The position numbers and the translations under genes are program-made. A DNA stretch of 64,000 nt from Bacteroidota bacterium (lineage in GTDB: Bacteria; Bacteroidota; Bacteroidia; Chitinophagales; Saprospiraceae). Shown in pieces: positions 8,021 to 16,503 of this stretch (position 1 is the first letter of the stretch; each line of letters opens with the position of its first letter). The stretch spans positions 1 to 64,000 of the forward strand of contig PZPC01000020.1 of the NCBI GenBank assembly GCA_003045895.1, read 5' to 3'. The notes beneath the pieces were generated by a model that saw only the letters and a list, made by a program, of their open reading frames with translations, was not told the origin of the DNA and did not search any database.

Positions 8021-9649
8021 CTAATCCAGTAGGTAAAACTTCCGTTCATTGGCATTCAAAGGCCGGATTCTAGACTGATAATACTGCAACAACTGGTCTT
8101 GGGTGATGCCCATCTTATTGTTCACATAATCGGGATCGAGTTTCCACAGAAGAGCCTCGTTTCCACCTGCCGAAGACAGGAAGTGGGCCTGATTGGGAGC
8201 AAAAACGCCCCAAGCCGTCTGGTTACTGAAGCGAAAGAGATCCTGGTTCTGATCCGTAAAGGTAGCCTTGAGCAGGTGCAGGACGGTTTCGTTGTCGGTA
8301 CTGGCGGCTAGCAGGCGTTTGCCGTTGCTGCTGAGGGTGGCGTAGCGCACTTTCCCGCGGGGCGACCACTGTAGGTCGATGTCGCTTTGAGGGGAGCTGA
8401 GGTTCCAGACGTAGACCAGGTTGGAGTCGTTGCTGATGGAAACGATCCGTTCGGGATCGGTACTAAGGGCAAAGGCCGATTGACGGGGCTGAAAGGCGCG
8501 GAACAGCAAGGGAGTCTGGGTCATGAGGCTATCGCCATTGCCAGCCAGCATAAAATCACCGAGGGCCGTTTGGAAAATCACCTTATCCCCCTTAGGGCTG
8601 GTATGGATGCCCGTGACCGGCTGGTGCAATTGGTTGCCGTAGGCCAGCAGCTGCTCCCCGGCCGCGTTCCAGCGAAAAGCCGTGCCCGCAGCGGTAGCCG
8701 TGACGAGATCCCAACCCGTGGCGGCGGGAAGAAAATCAACGGCCGAAACCGGTGCGGTATGTGTTAAATTGAAGAGCGGCTTCGTCCCCTGATTCGGCTC
8801 CCAGACGTAGACCTCCTGGCTGGCCATGCCGGCGAGGCGGGTACCATCCTGGGCGAGGCGGGCGGTGGTTATTTTTAAGCCCCTGGCCAGCGGCGTCTTC
8901 TGCTGCGACTGGATGTCCCAGCGCCAGAGTGCCCCCTCCGTCGTCAGGCTGAGCAGGGCGGTTTCACCCGGCAACAAGGCGGCCCATACGACCCCACTTT
9001 CGTGGCGGAAGCGGTGCAAGGTATCGCCCGCCAAATCCGACAGGCGAACTTCCCCGTCCAGGGCGGCCGAAAGAAAGAAGGTGCCGTCGGCAGAGAATTG
9101 CAGCGCCGTAATCGAGTCGGTGTGGTTCACATCGCGAACCAGCGGATTGGCCTGGATCTCGCGGAGCACATCACTGGCGATAGACTGGGCGCTGGCATCG
9201 TTGTTCCACAGAAGGGTTTGTTCTGCCAGGCGGAACGCCAGGGCGGGATTGCCTTCGTACAAGGCGTAGCGGGCGGCCAGGCTCACGCGCATCGACCGGC
9301 TCTGCTGCTCGCGGGTTTCGGCCTGGTTGCGTTGTCCGATGGCCCAGAACGCCAGCAGCGCAAAAGCCAGGGTGGTAGCGGCCAACACCAGCATACGAAC
9401 GCGCCGACTGCGCAGCAGTTTGCGCTTGCCTTCCTGAATGAACGCCAGTTCTTCGGGCTTGCTGTTCACCACGTTCAGATAGGGCCAAACGTAATCGACA
9501 TCATCCTGGGTCAGGGGCGCCTGGCGTTCCTGATAAGCCTGAAAACGTTCGCTGATGAAGCGCTCGACCTTCCGCCGCGCACGTGCCTCGGTGCTCGCCT
9601 TCTGGTAGACCTGCCGGGCAATCGAGTCGTGACTAAGTTCGTAGTGCAT
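8021..9649 (-). CDS. Membrane-anchored WD40-repeat protein, C-terminal half of a STAND protein
   Basis: A 542-aa protein opening with HYELSHDSIARQVYQKAS and a charged helical stretch, which in STAND-WD40 proteins directly follows the winged helix. A single membrane helix lies at about 85-104 (MLVLAATTLAFALLAFWAIG), then an alanine/leucine-rich helical region, then WD40-type beta-propeller repeats from about 165 to 530. An in-frame TGA sits immediately upstream of the GTG-ATG start pair, so no NTPase part is fused here; the ATG is taken as the start. The missing N-terminal half corresponds to the NTPase at 149-1228. The start is 28 bp after the stop of the lipoprotein gene, suggesting cotranscription. 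WD40 domains bind partners or ligands; a sensing role is inferred. Confidence 0.8.
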   Translation of the reverse strand: MHYELSHDSIARQVYQKASTEARARRKVERFISERFQAYQERQAPLTQDDVDYVWPYLNVVNSKPEELAFIQEGKRKLLRSRRVRMLVLAATTLAFALLAFWAIGQRNQAETREQQSRSMRVSLAARYALYEGNPALAFRLAEQTLLWNNDASAQSIASDVLREIQANPLVRDVNHTDSITALQFSADGTFFLSAALDGEVRLSDLAGDTLHRFRHESGVVWAALLPGETALLSLTTEGALWRWDIQSQQKTPLARGLKITTARLAQDGTRLAGMASQEVYVWEPNQGTKPLFNLTHTAPVSAVDFLPAATGWDLVTATAAGTAFRWNAAGEQLLAYGNQLHQPVTGIHTSPKGDKVIFQTALGDFMLAGNGDSLMTQTPLLFRAFQPRQSAFALSTDPERIVSISNDSNLVYVWNLSSPQSDIDLQWSPRGKVRYATLSSNGKRLLAASTDNETVLHLLKATFTDQNQDLFRFSNQTAWGVFAPNQAHFLSSAGGNEALLWKLDPDYVNNKMGITQDQLLQYYQSRIRPLNANERKFYLLD

Positions 9650-9677
9650 CACTCAACAATTAATTTTTATAAAATAG

Positions 9678-10961
9678 TTAATCTTCCAACTGGCGTGCCT
9701 TGAAAGTCGCCTCCAGCGCCTTCACCTTCCTAAAATAATGGTTTTCAAGGATTTTTAAAAATCTTTCTACTTCCCAACGCAACTTTTGCTGTCGCTCCAG
9801 GGCCAGATTGGCGGTACGAAGGGCTTCCCTGGCTTGAACCAGGTGGTCGTAGGAAGTCTGGGTAATGGGCAGCGCAGCCAGTTCGCTCAACTGGTTGCGG
9901 AGGGCCTGGTTGTCTTTGATGAAAGCGGTCGTCCATTGCCCGACGGCTTGACACAATTGCTCCTCCTCGCTATCCAACAGTGGGGCTACCTGCGTATAGG
10001 CGCGTTCCAGCGTAGCCAAACGCTTACCCAGGGGAGTTAAAATACCATCCAGCTCCTGCACGATGATCCGAAACTGCCGCAGCGTAGCTGCGGGCAAGGC
10101 CTTGTGCTCCAGGGTACGGATAAAGACCTCCTTCTCCTCCGGCGTTAAGTTGATGGTGTAAGTCGCCACTTTGCCGCTGTCGCGAGCTATATTGATCTGG
10201 TTGTACACTTCGGCAAAAGCCTTGTTCAGCGTAGCATTCAGGGGTGCCAACCAGCCGCGCACTTTTTGCTGGCGGTAAAAATAGGCCGCATCGAAAAAGT
10301 ATTTTTCCGGATAAGGAGGCTGAAAATTGAATTTCGCGGGTTTTTTAATCAGCAGCGCCTGGTACAGGGCCAACTTGCGCGACCATCCTTCCACCAGTGA
10401 ATCGGTAGCGGGATCCCGCAGATTTGCAGCAGCAGGAAGCGGCACATAGTTGGGGTTAGGAAAAAGTGCCCCGGCGTCGCTCAGGTAATTTTCCCGCACC
10501 AGCGGATAGGCCAATTCGGTGTCTGACCAGTCGTCCGGTCGCTCGTAATAAACCGTCTCGCCGGAATCCTCGGTCACAAAGGCTCCGGCAGGGTACTGCA
10601 GGTAGCGCTGCAAAAGCACCAGGTCTTCCAGGTAGCAGGTAATGGGTAGTGCTGCGTACCTGATTCTGGCGCTCCCTGCCGAGTACAAAGCAATTTCTGG
10701 ATTGAGTCCGTACTCGGGAGGTAGGTTGTAGTCGGCGATGGCCTGCTCCCAGGCCGCCTGGTTGACGATATTGGACGTAGGCTCACTGGCGTTGACAGCG
10801 ACAGTATCCTCTCCACCGCCGAGGTTGGGCGCAAGATCGGCAAGCGAATCAGCAGCCGTGTGAGAAATAGGAGACGGACTTTCCCGGCACTGGCTAAGCA
10901 GGACCACCAAGGCCCCAAGTAACAGAAAAAACAAGGCTTGACGACAAGCGATAGGTTGCAT
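9678..10961 (-). CDS. Lipoprotein, divergent member of the secreted paralog family
   Basis: A 427-aa protein with a lipoprotein signal peptide: hydrophobic core ALFFLLLGALVVLL followed by the lipobox LLSQC, putting the lipidated residue at Cys25. After it comes NLGGGEDTVAV, a variant of the LNLGGEDPLV block of the three secreted proteins downstream, and further on CYLEDLVLLQRYLQYPAG and YPLVRENYLSDAGALFPNP parallel their conserved blocks. The C-terminal half is helical and rich in Gln, Leu and Arg. It is probably anchored in the outer membrane or periplasmic face of the inner membrane. It sits between the caspase gene and the WD40 gene with short gaps (71 and 28 bp), consistent with one transcript. 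Confidence 0.75.
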   Translation of the reverse strand: MQPIACRQALFFLLLGALVVLLSQCRESPSPISHTAADSLADLAPNLGGGEDTVAVNASEPTSNIVNQAAWEQAIADYNLPPEYGLNPEIALYSAGSARIRYAALPITCYLEDLVLLQRYLQYPAGAFVTEDSGETVYYERPDDWSDTELAYPLVRENYLSDAGALFPNPNYVPLPAAANLRDPATDSLVEGWSRKLALYQALLIKKPAKFNFQPPYPEKYFFDAAYFYRQQKVRGWLAPLNATLNKAFAEVYNQINIARDSGKVATYTINLTPEEKEVFIRTLEHKALPAATLRQFRIIVQELDGILTPLGKRLATLERAYTQVAPLLDSEEEQLCQAVGQWTTAFIKDNQALRNQLSELAALPITQTSYDHLVQAREALRTANLALERQQKLRWEVERFLKILENHYFRKVKALEATFKARQLED

Positions 10962-11032
10962 AGAAAGGGTGGATTAATATTTATTTATTTTTTGTAAAGA
11001 CGAACCCGTCGGATTCTTTTCCCCAAAGGTAC

Positions 11033-13441
11033 TCATGGGAGTTGACGCATCGTCTTCACGGCCACGGTTGTCGTCCACCAATCCGATATTTTTTTCGGGG
11101 GCGCAGCACTTGCGGTAGCCCAGCCTGCATCCCGCAACTGCACTTCCGACAACAAGCTGTCCAGGCGCGTATCGGCTGGCTTGCGGCCAGCCCGCGAAAC
11201 GTTGGCCCGCTCCAGGTTATTTTGGAACAGGTGCATGGCATCAAACTGCTCGGTGCTGACAATTAATTTAAAATAATCGACCACCTCATCGATCGGCAAT
11301 TCCCCGGTAGTAGGCGGCAAACTAAACTCCAGGTACAAGCCAGTGGGATCTAGTCTGCCGTTCATGGGTACGTGGGAGCCCGCGTAGATTTCCTTTTGCT
11401 CAAATTTGATCCGGGTGCCTCCATCAAGGTACTCGATTTTCCCCAACTGGGCATCAGCGGGTAGCAACCCGGGATTTACGGCAAAATCGGGTCGCAGGTG
11501 CACGATGGCACAGTGCAGTGGCATAGGCAACGGCTGGTGCAAGACGGCCTTGAATTTCAAGCGGGGATGAGGTTGCCCCGGAACTGCCGCCGGCAGCACG
11601 ATCTCCCCACCGTGATCGGTAATCATTTGCCCCTCTTTATCGATCACCTCCAGGCTGACCGTTCCGGGCTGAATGATCGTCGGGTTGGGATTTTGCAGGC
11701 TAAGGGTACGTTCCCATTTGGCGATGTGAGTCATTTCAGCTACCAGCGCCTGCATGGTTGGTCCGGCCCAGCCGCGGCGTGGTGCAATTAAAGCATTCAC
11801 GCTGTCTTTTTCGGTAATACGCAGTTTGTCCTCGCCCTGGTAGACGTAGATAAACAGGCGATACTGCCAGTTGGCCGCCGATTTTTCCACCAGTTCCAGG
11901 TAAGCGTGATCCTGCAGTATGCTGGTCAGTTTTTGTTGCGCGGCACGCAGGCGCTCCCGCAGCGCAGCATCTTGTACCTGGGTCAGGGACACCAGTTCTT
12001 CGGCTACCTCCAGTTCAATACACACCCGGGTTTTGGCCAGGGGGGAAGCGGCCACAATGGCCTTGAGCAACGTCTTAGCGGCCGGAAACCCCTGCCCGTC
12101 GGTAAAGGTGAGGATACTGTGATCGGGTTCCAGGCGCAACAATTTAGCCTGCCGGATTTTCGTGGGGTCGAGGTTTTCGAGTTTCTCATTGGCAGAAAAA
12201 ACGGTAAAGTAGGTCTCCCCTACCGCTGGCGACACGAGGCCGTGCAGGGAGCCAGCATCCAGGCTGGCTTCCTGCGGATTGCTGGTTGGCGTGAGGGTGT
12301 AGGCAGGCGTTGCGCTGGGCGACGTCCCACCCAGAAACAGGAGATCCCCATCAGCAGGCACCACGAAATGCCACTGCGGCGACTGTTTGGTTACCGCCAG
12401 GCTGGCCTTGGCCCGCACCAGTTTCAAAAGATCCCGGTAGCTGATATTCCCCCTGGTTGCCCGCAGAGTCTGGAGGAGGTAGTAGGTAAATACGCCGAAA
12501 CGGCCTTCGGGGAAAGTCGTCTCTTTGGCCAATTGGTAACTGTGACAGGCATAGAGGGCGACGTGGCGGCCTTCGGGTAGTTGAAAATCGGTAGGCTTTA
12601 CCGTTAACAATTTCCGGACGGCAGCATCCAGTTGGTAAAACACGTAGGTTTTGATGTTGTTTTTATCGGCAGTACCCTGGGGTTCCGTGAAGCGGGCCAG
12701 GGTACCTTCTTCTTTAAAGCGGGTATTTCCGGCCGAATTGCAGCAATCCATCAGCATGACCACGTGGGGGCCCTGGTCAGCGACTCTGGCCAGCAACCAC
12801 CGCAGTTCCTTGTCGCGCAGCGCTGGAATATAAGCACCCTTTTTAGTGGTAAAGCTGTCTTTGCAGACCAGGGTCTCGGCCCGGTGCTCGCTAGTCTCTT
12901 CGGCATCAAGGTGCCAAAGTTCGGGGGGACGGGTCTCAAACGAACCATGCCCACTGTAGTGCACCAAGACGGCATCGCCAGTGCGTGCCTGTCCCAGAAA
13001 ACCCATGAAGGCTTCGATAGTGGCCGTACGAGTGGGTACCCCCGACAGCCTGCTGGCTGGCTGAGGCGCCTCCAATTCCATCTGATCGGCCTGGCTGGCC
13101 AGGGGGCTGCGCAGGGTAAAAAGATGTAACCGCTCCCCTGCCTCCTCGATGTTATCCCGCAGGTATTGCTCCACGGCCAGGCTGTCTTTGACACAACCGC
13201 CCAGGTTGGCGCCGCGCAGGTCATAGTGGTCAATAGCGATTAGTAAGGCGAAGACTTTTGTCTTTTTCTCCACCAAGTCCTCCAAAGTGTCCTCCATGGA
13301 ACGTGGGTTTCCTTCTTGAGAAATCAGACGCTCTTCCTCCAGATCCGGTATTGCGTCTTCGAGTGTGCGACTGGTCACATCATCCGTCGCCTGACTCACG
13401 AACGAAGATCGTTCGGTTAAGGTGTTTTCTTCAATAAGCAT
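11033..13441 (-). CDS. Caspase-like C14 peptidase
   Basis: A caspase-family (peptidase C14) cysteine protease of 802 aa. The domain begins at about residue 62 with VFALLIAIDHYD. The catalytic His motif VHYSGHGS gives His165 and the Cys motif MLMDCCNSAG gives Cys234, numbered from the chosen start. The remaining 450 residues (from about 380) contain a beta-rich module common behind Bacteroidota caspase domains. I chose the ATG at 13441 (MLIEENTLTERSS) because the 36 residues upstream in the same frame look non-coding. There is no signal peptide, so it probably acts in the cytoplasm. It is the first gene of the array that ends with the CHAT and STAND genes, making it a likely effector or processing protease. 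Metacaspases of this type prefer basic P1 residues or others; specificity cannot be read here. Confidence 0.85.
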   Translation of the reverse strand: MLIEENTLTERSSFVSQATDDVTSRTLEDAIPDLEEERLISQEGNPRSMEDTLEDLVEKKTKVFALLIAIDHYDLRGANLGGCVKDSLAVEQYLRDNIEEAGERLHLFTLRSPLASQADQMELEAPQPASRLSGVPTRTATIEAFMGFLGQARTGDAVLVHYSGHGSFETRPPELWHLDAEETSEHRAETLVCKDSFTTKKGAYIPALRDKELRWLLARVADQGPHVVMLMDCCNSAGNTRFKEEGTLARFTEPQGTADKNNIKTYVFYQLDAAVRKLLTVKPTDFQLPEGRHVALYACHSYQLAKETTFPEGRFGVFTYYLLQTLRATRGNISYRDLLKLVRAKASLAVTKQSPQWHFVVPADGDLLFLGGTSPSATPAYTLTPTSNPQEASLDAGSLHGLVSPAVGETYFTVFSANEKLENLDPTKIRQAKLLRLEPDHSILTFTDGQGFPAAKTLLKAIVAASPLAKTRVCIELEVAEELVSLTQVQDAALRERLRAAQQKLTSILQDHAYLELVEKSAANWQYRLFIYVYQGEDKLRITEKDSVNALIAPRRGWAGPTMQALVAEMTHIAKWERTLSLQNPNPTIIQPGTVSLEVIDKEGQMITDHGGEIVLPAAVPGQPHPRLKFKAVLHQPLPMPLHCAIVHLRPDFAVNPGLLPADAQLGKIEYLDGGTRIKFEQKEIYAGSHVPMNGRLDPTGLYLEFSLPPTTGELPIDEVVDYFKLIVSTEQFDAMHLFQNNLERANVSRAGRKPADTRLDSLLSEVQLRDAGWATASAAPPKKISDWWTTTVAVKTMRQLP

Positions 13442-13592
13442 TGTTATGGGTTTAAGTTGTAGCGTTCGAGTGCTTTCAAAAAAATGTCCTTCCGCCGACG
13501 GGAAATGCTGATGGCTTTCCCTCCTTGCATAATATACATACCGTAGCAAGTAGTGGTATTAATTACAGATTAGCAAGAATAATCTTACTTCG

Positions 13593-13611
13593 CTAAAGTA
13601 GTTAACTTTAG
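13593..13611. promoter_or_regulatory. Inverted repeat upstream of the caspase gene
   Basis: A perfect inverted repeat CTAAAGT-AGTTA-ACTTTAG, 7-bp arms with a 5-bp spacer, about 150 bp upstream of the caspase start. This is the size and symmetry of a dimeric repressor operator. No regulator gene is adjacent, so its use is inference. Confidence 0.35.
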
Positions 13612-13704
13612 TCATCTTTTTCAAATTCCGCTTCTTTTACCCCATTTTGGCACGCCAGCTGAACCGATGGCACAAAAATGCAAAAACCCGTTGCATAGCG
13701 CACG

Positions 13705-13736
13705 AAAAAGTCCTGCCAGTTTGCACTGACAGGACT
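13705..13736 (-). terminator. Rho-independent terminator, minus strand
   Basis: Hairpin with 12-bp arms AGTCCTGCCAGT / ACTGACAGGACT (one mismatch) and a TTGC loop; read on the minus strand it is followed by TTTTTCG. There is no recognised minus-strand gene to the right for it to end, which hints at a small transcript from the gap. Confidence 0.6.
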
Positions 13737-14096
13737 CAAAAGTCATCCCTATGATTAATTCTTTTCTATGTAATTTTTTCCGTTTGCTGACGGTATCACA
13801 TGACTACCTGACAAACATACCATTATGAATCCTATCCACAAAAAATAAACGGGCTGGTTTACGCAACGTACCTGAAAGCAGATGGAACGGTGGGTTATGC
13901 CATTTTTTTCTGGAGCTAGCGGCCGGTATCCAGAGTTAAGTTAGTAAGCCTATAGAGAAACAAGAGAAAATAAAGAATTTCATCTTTTTATAAAAATACT
14001 TTTCGGTTCAGGCAGCATTTTTAAAACATAAGGTATCTAACCCATATACACGAGTTGATTTTCAGAGCGAACCTTTAACAGATTTTCCTTCAAATG

Positions 14097-14138
14097 AAGC
14101 ACCACCCGCCAGTTGGCCGATGGTGCTTTCTTTTTTTT
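14097..14138 (+). terminator. Rho-independent terminator, plus strand
   Basis: Hairpin arms AAGCACCA and TGGTGCTT around a 16-nt GC-rich loop, followed by TC and eight T. It lies 130 bp before the S46 peptidase gene with no plus-strand gene upstream, so it may end a small RNA made from about 13.8-14.1 kb. Confidence 0.65.
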
Positions 14139-14271
14139 ATGCGCCAGCCTCCCTGGGTTAAGCGATCTTGACCATTCTTTGTATATTTCCGCCATTGCTT
14201 GCCAGTAGCACCACCACGCTTAGTTTTGCTGGCACAGGCTATCCTAATTCTAACCAAATTATTTACTTCAG

Positions 14272-16440
14272 ATGAAATTTACTTTTCTTCCCATCCTATT
14301 TAGCCTATTCCTGAGTAGTTCCGTTTTTGCGGGCGAAGGCATGTGGCTTCCCTTGCTGTTGGAACAGTTGAACGAATCCGAAATGCAGGCCATGGGCATG
14401 AAAATGTCGGCCGAAGATATCTACAGTGTCAACCAGGGCAGCCTCAAGGATGCGATCGTTCATTTTGGCGGTTTTTGTACGGGTGAGGTCATCTCAGCCG
14501 AAGGGTTGTTGCTCACCAACCACCACTGTGGCTACGAACAGATTCAATACCATTCCAGCCTGGAACACAATTACCTGGAGGACGGTTTCTGGGCCGCTGA
14601 TCAGACCAAAGAATTGCCTAACCCCGGGTTGTTTGCCACCTTTATCGTACGTATTGAAGATGTGAGCCAATTGGTATTGGCCGGCATTTCCGATCAAATG
14701 AATGAAAAGGAACGGCAAGCAGCCATCGACAAAAACCTGGCAACCGCAAAAACCGCTACCGAAATTGAAGCCTTTCAGGATGTCCTCATTCGCCCATTTT
14801 ACGATGGCAACCAGTATTTCCTGTTCGTCACCGAAACCTACCGCGATATTCGGCTGGTAGGTGCGCCGCCATCGAGTATTGGCAAGTTTGGTGCCGACAC
14901 CGACAACTGGGAATGGCCGCGTCATACGGGTGATTTCTCACTCTTCCGCATCTATGCCGGCCCCGATGGCAAACCCGCCGAATACAGTGCCGATAATATC
15001 CCCTTCAAGCCCCGCCATTACCTGCCCGTCAGTATAGACGGTGTGGCTCCTGACGATTTCACCCTCGTCTTTGGCTTTCCAGGCAGTACCAATGAATACC
15101 TCCCCGCCGTGGCCATGGACCAACGAGTGAACGTGCTTAATCCGATCCGCATTGGTATTCGCGACAAATCGCTGAGCATCCTCAACAAGGCCATGCGGGC
15201 CGATCCGGCTGCTAAGATCCAGTACGCATCCAAGCAATCGCGCATTGCCAACGCCTGGAAAAAATGGATCGGCGAAAGCCAGGGGATTGCCGCCACCGAT
15301 GGCATTGGCCAACGCAAAGCCGTGGAGGCGGAATTTACCGAGGTATTGGCTAAAAATCCGGCCTTGCAAAAAGACTACGGTGGTCTTCTGCCTGGCTTCG
15401 ACAACCTCTACACCAAACTCCTTCCGTTTGCCACCAGCCGGGATTACGTCGGGGAAATCATTTACCGCAACGTGGAGCTTTTTCAAATGGCCAACGCCCT
15501 AAAAAGGTACCTCAATATTTATCAAAACAACGGCTTTGAGGCCGTAAAGGAACGCTTACCGCAACTGAAAGACTACCTGAATAGCTTTTACAAGGATTAC
15601 AACCCCGCCATCGACGAGGAAATAGCCAGCGCACTGCTCGGCGTCTACTTCGACCAGGTCAATCCCGAACACCAGGCACCTTACGCTACCGACCAACTGT
15701 CTTTCGCGGGCGGAAACTTGCCCGTGCTCACCCAGGTTCTTTTCGAAAAATCTTTCCTGACCAAAGGGGAGCTGGCCATTCAAATTCTACGGGACAACCC
15801 CGCAGGTTTTTTCCAGCAACTGGAAGGCGACTACGCCTACCAATTCGTGCAGGAAATTCTGGATTATACGGCAAAGATGGTCTTCAACCCCTACAACGAG
15901 GTCAATGAACTGATCGGGGTGCAGCAGCGCAAGTACATGGCTGCCCTGATGCAGGCATTCCCCGGGCGCCGTTTCTATCCCGATGCCAACAATACCTTGC
16001 GGTTTACCTACGGACAGGTGGCTGGCTACACCGTAGGGGATTCGCTGACCTACAACTTTTCAACTTACCTGGACGGCGTGGTCGAAAAATACGTCCCTGG
16101 CGACTACGAGTTTGACGTGCCCGCCCGCCTCCTGGAACTTTACGAAGAAGAAGACTACGGCCCCTACGCCGATGCCGAAGGGCGTATGCCGGTTTGTTTC
16201 CTGGGGTCCAACCACACGACGGGTGGCAATTCCGGCAGTCCGGTTATTGACGCCTACGGCAACCTCATTGGGCTCAACTTCGATCGCACCTGGCATGGCA
16301 CGATGAGTGATATCAACTACGATACCGGCATCTGCCGCAATATCATGGTCGATGTGCGGTACATCCTCTTTCTAATCGACAAGTTTGCTGGCGCCGGGCA
16401 CCTGGTGGAAGAAATGACGTTGGTACACCCTAAGGGATAG
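14272..16440 (+). CDS. S46 dipeptidyl-peptidase, DPP11-like
   Basis: A 722-aa serine peptidase of family S46, which removes dipeptides from the N terminus of oligopeptides in the periplasm and feeds peptide-using Bacteroidota. Signal peptide 1-20 (LPILFSLFLSSSVFA). The catalytic His85 lies in TNHHCGY, the Asp (221) in HTGDFSLFR and Ser654 in GGNSGSPV. The residue 18 positions after the catalytic Ser, which in the family separates DPP7 (Gly, hydrophobic P1) from DPP11 (Arg, Asp/Glu P1), is Arg672 in LNFDRTW, so an acidic P1 preference is predicted. Length matches the family. It stands alone; the next gene is convergent. Confidence 0.92.
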   Translation: MKFTFLPILFSLFLSSSVFAGEGMWLPLLLEQLNESEMQAMGMKMSAEDIYSVNQGSLKDAIVHFGGFCTGEVISAEGLLLTNHHCGYEQIQYHSSLEHNYLEDGFWAADQTKELPNPGLFATFIVRIEDVSQLVLAGISDQMNEKERQAAIDKNLATAKTATEIEAFQDVLIRPFYDGNQYFLFVTETYRDIRLVGAPPSSIGKFGADTDNWEWPRHTGDFSLFRIYAGPDGKPAEYSADNIPFKPRHYLPVSIDGVAPDDFTLVFGFPGSTNEYLPAVAMDQRVNVLNPIRIGIRDKSLSILNKAMRADPAAKIQYASKQSRIANAWKKWIGESQGIAATDGIGQRKAVEAEFTEVLAKNPALQKDYGGLLPGFDNLYTKLLPFATSRDYVGEIIYRNVELFQMANALKRYLNIYQNNGFEAVKERLPQLKDYLNSFYKDYNPAIDEEIASALLGVYFDQVNPEHQAPYATDQLSFAGGNLPVLTQVLFEKSFLTKGELAIQILRDNPAGFFQQLEGDYAYQFVQEILDYTAKMVFNPYNEVNELIGVQQRKYMAALMQAFPGRRFYPDANNTLRFTYGQVAGYTVGDSLTYNFSTYLDGVVEKYVPGDYEFDVPARLLELYEEEDYGPYADAEGRMPVCFLGSNHTTGGNSGSPVIDAYGNLIGLNFDRTWHGTMSDINYDTGICRNIMVDVRYILFLIDKFAGAGHLVEEMTLVHPKG

Positions 16441-16444
16441 CTTA

Positions 16445-16503
16445 AGCGTATGTTTTGGACTTGCCAGGGCTAAAAACCAAATCCCTCACCCAAAACATAC
16501 GCT
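16445..16503. terminator. Inverted repeat between convergent genes
   Basis: Perfect 14-bp arms AGCGTATGTTTTGG (16445-16458) and CCAAAACATACGCT (16490-16503), 31-nt loop, no T-run. It separates the S46 gene from the end of the trp operon and overlaps the stop codon of the DAHP synthase. Probably a two-way terminator or mRNA-protecting 3' stem. Confidence 0.5.

Larger units (their letters stand above)
13442..14271. other. Long gap between caspase and S46 genes
   Basis: No convincing gene in about 830 bp. It contains the inverted repeat at 13593, a minus-strand terminator at 13705-13736 and a plus-strand terminator at 14097-14138. Transcripts ending at these would have to start between them and run apart. 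A 33-codon open stretch on the plus strand ending at 13919 (GLVYATYLKADGTVGYAIFF near its end) looks protein-like but has no start codon, and on the minus strand a 15-codon frame starts MKFFIFSCFSIGLLT like a signal peptide and stops. Both may be gene remnants. Confidence 0.4.

Noticed and set aside
13442-13549. Upstream extension of the caspase gene
   Set aside because: The 36 extra residues are unlike the domain's usual start and the ATG at 13441 is a better fit.
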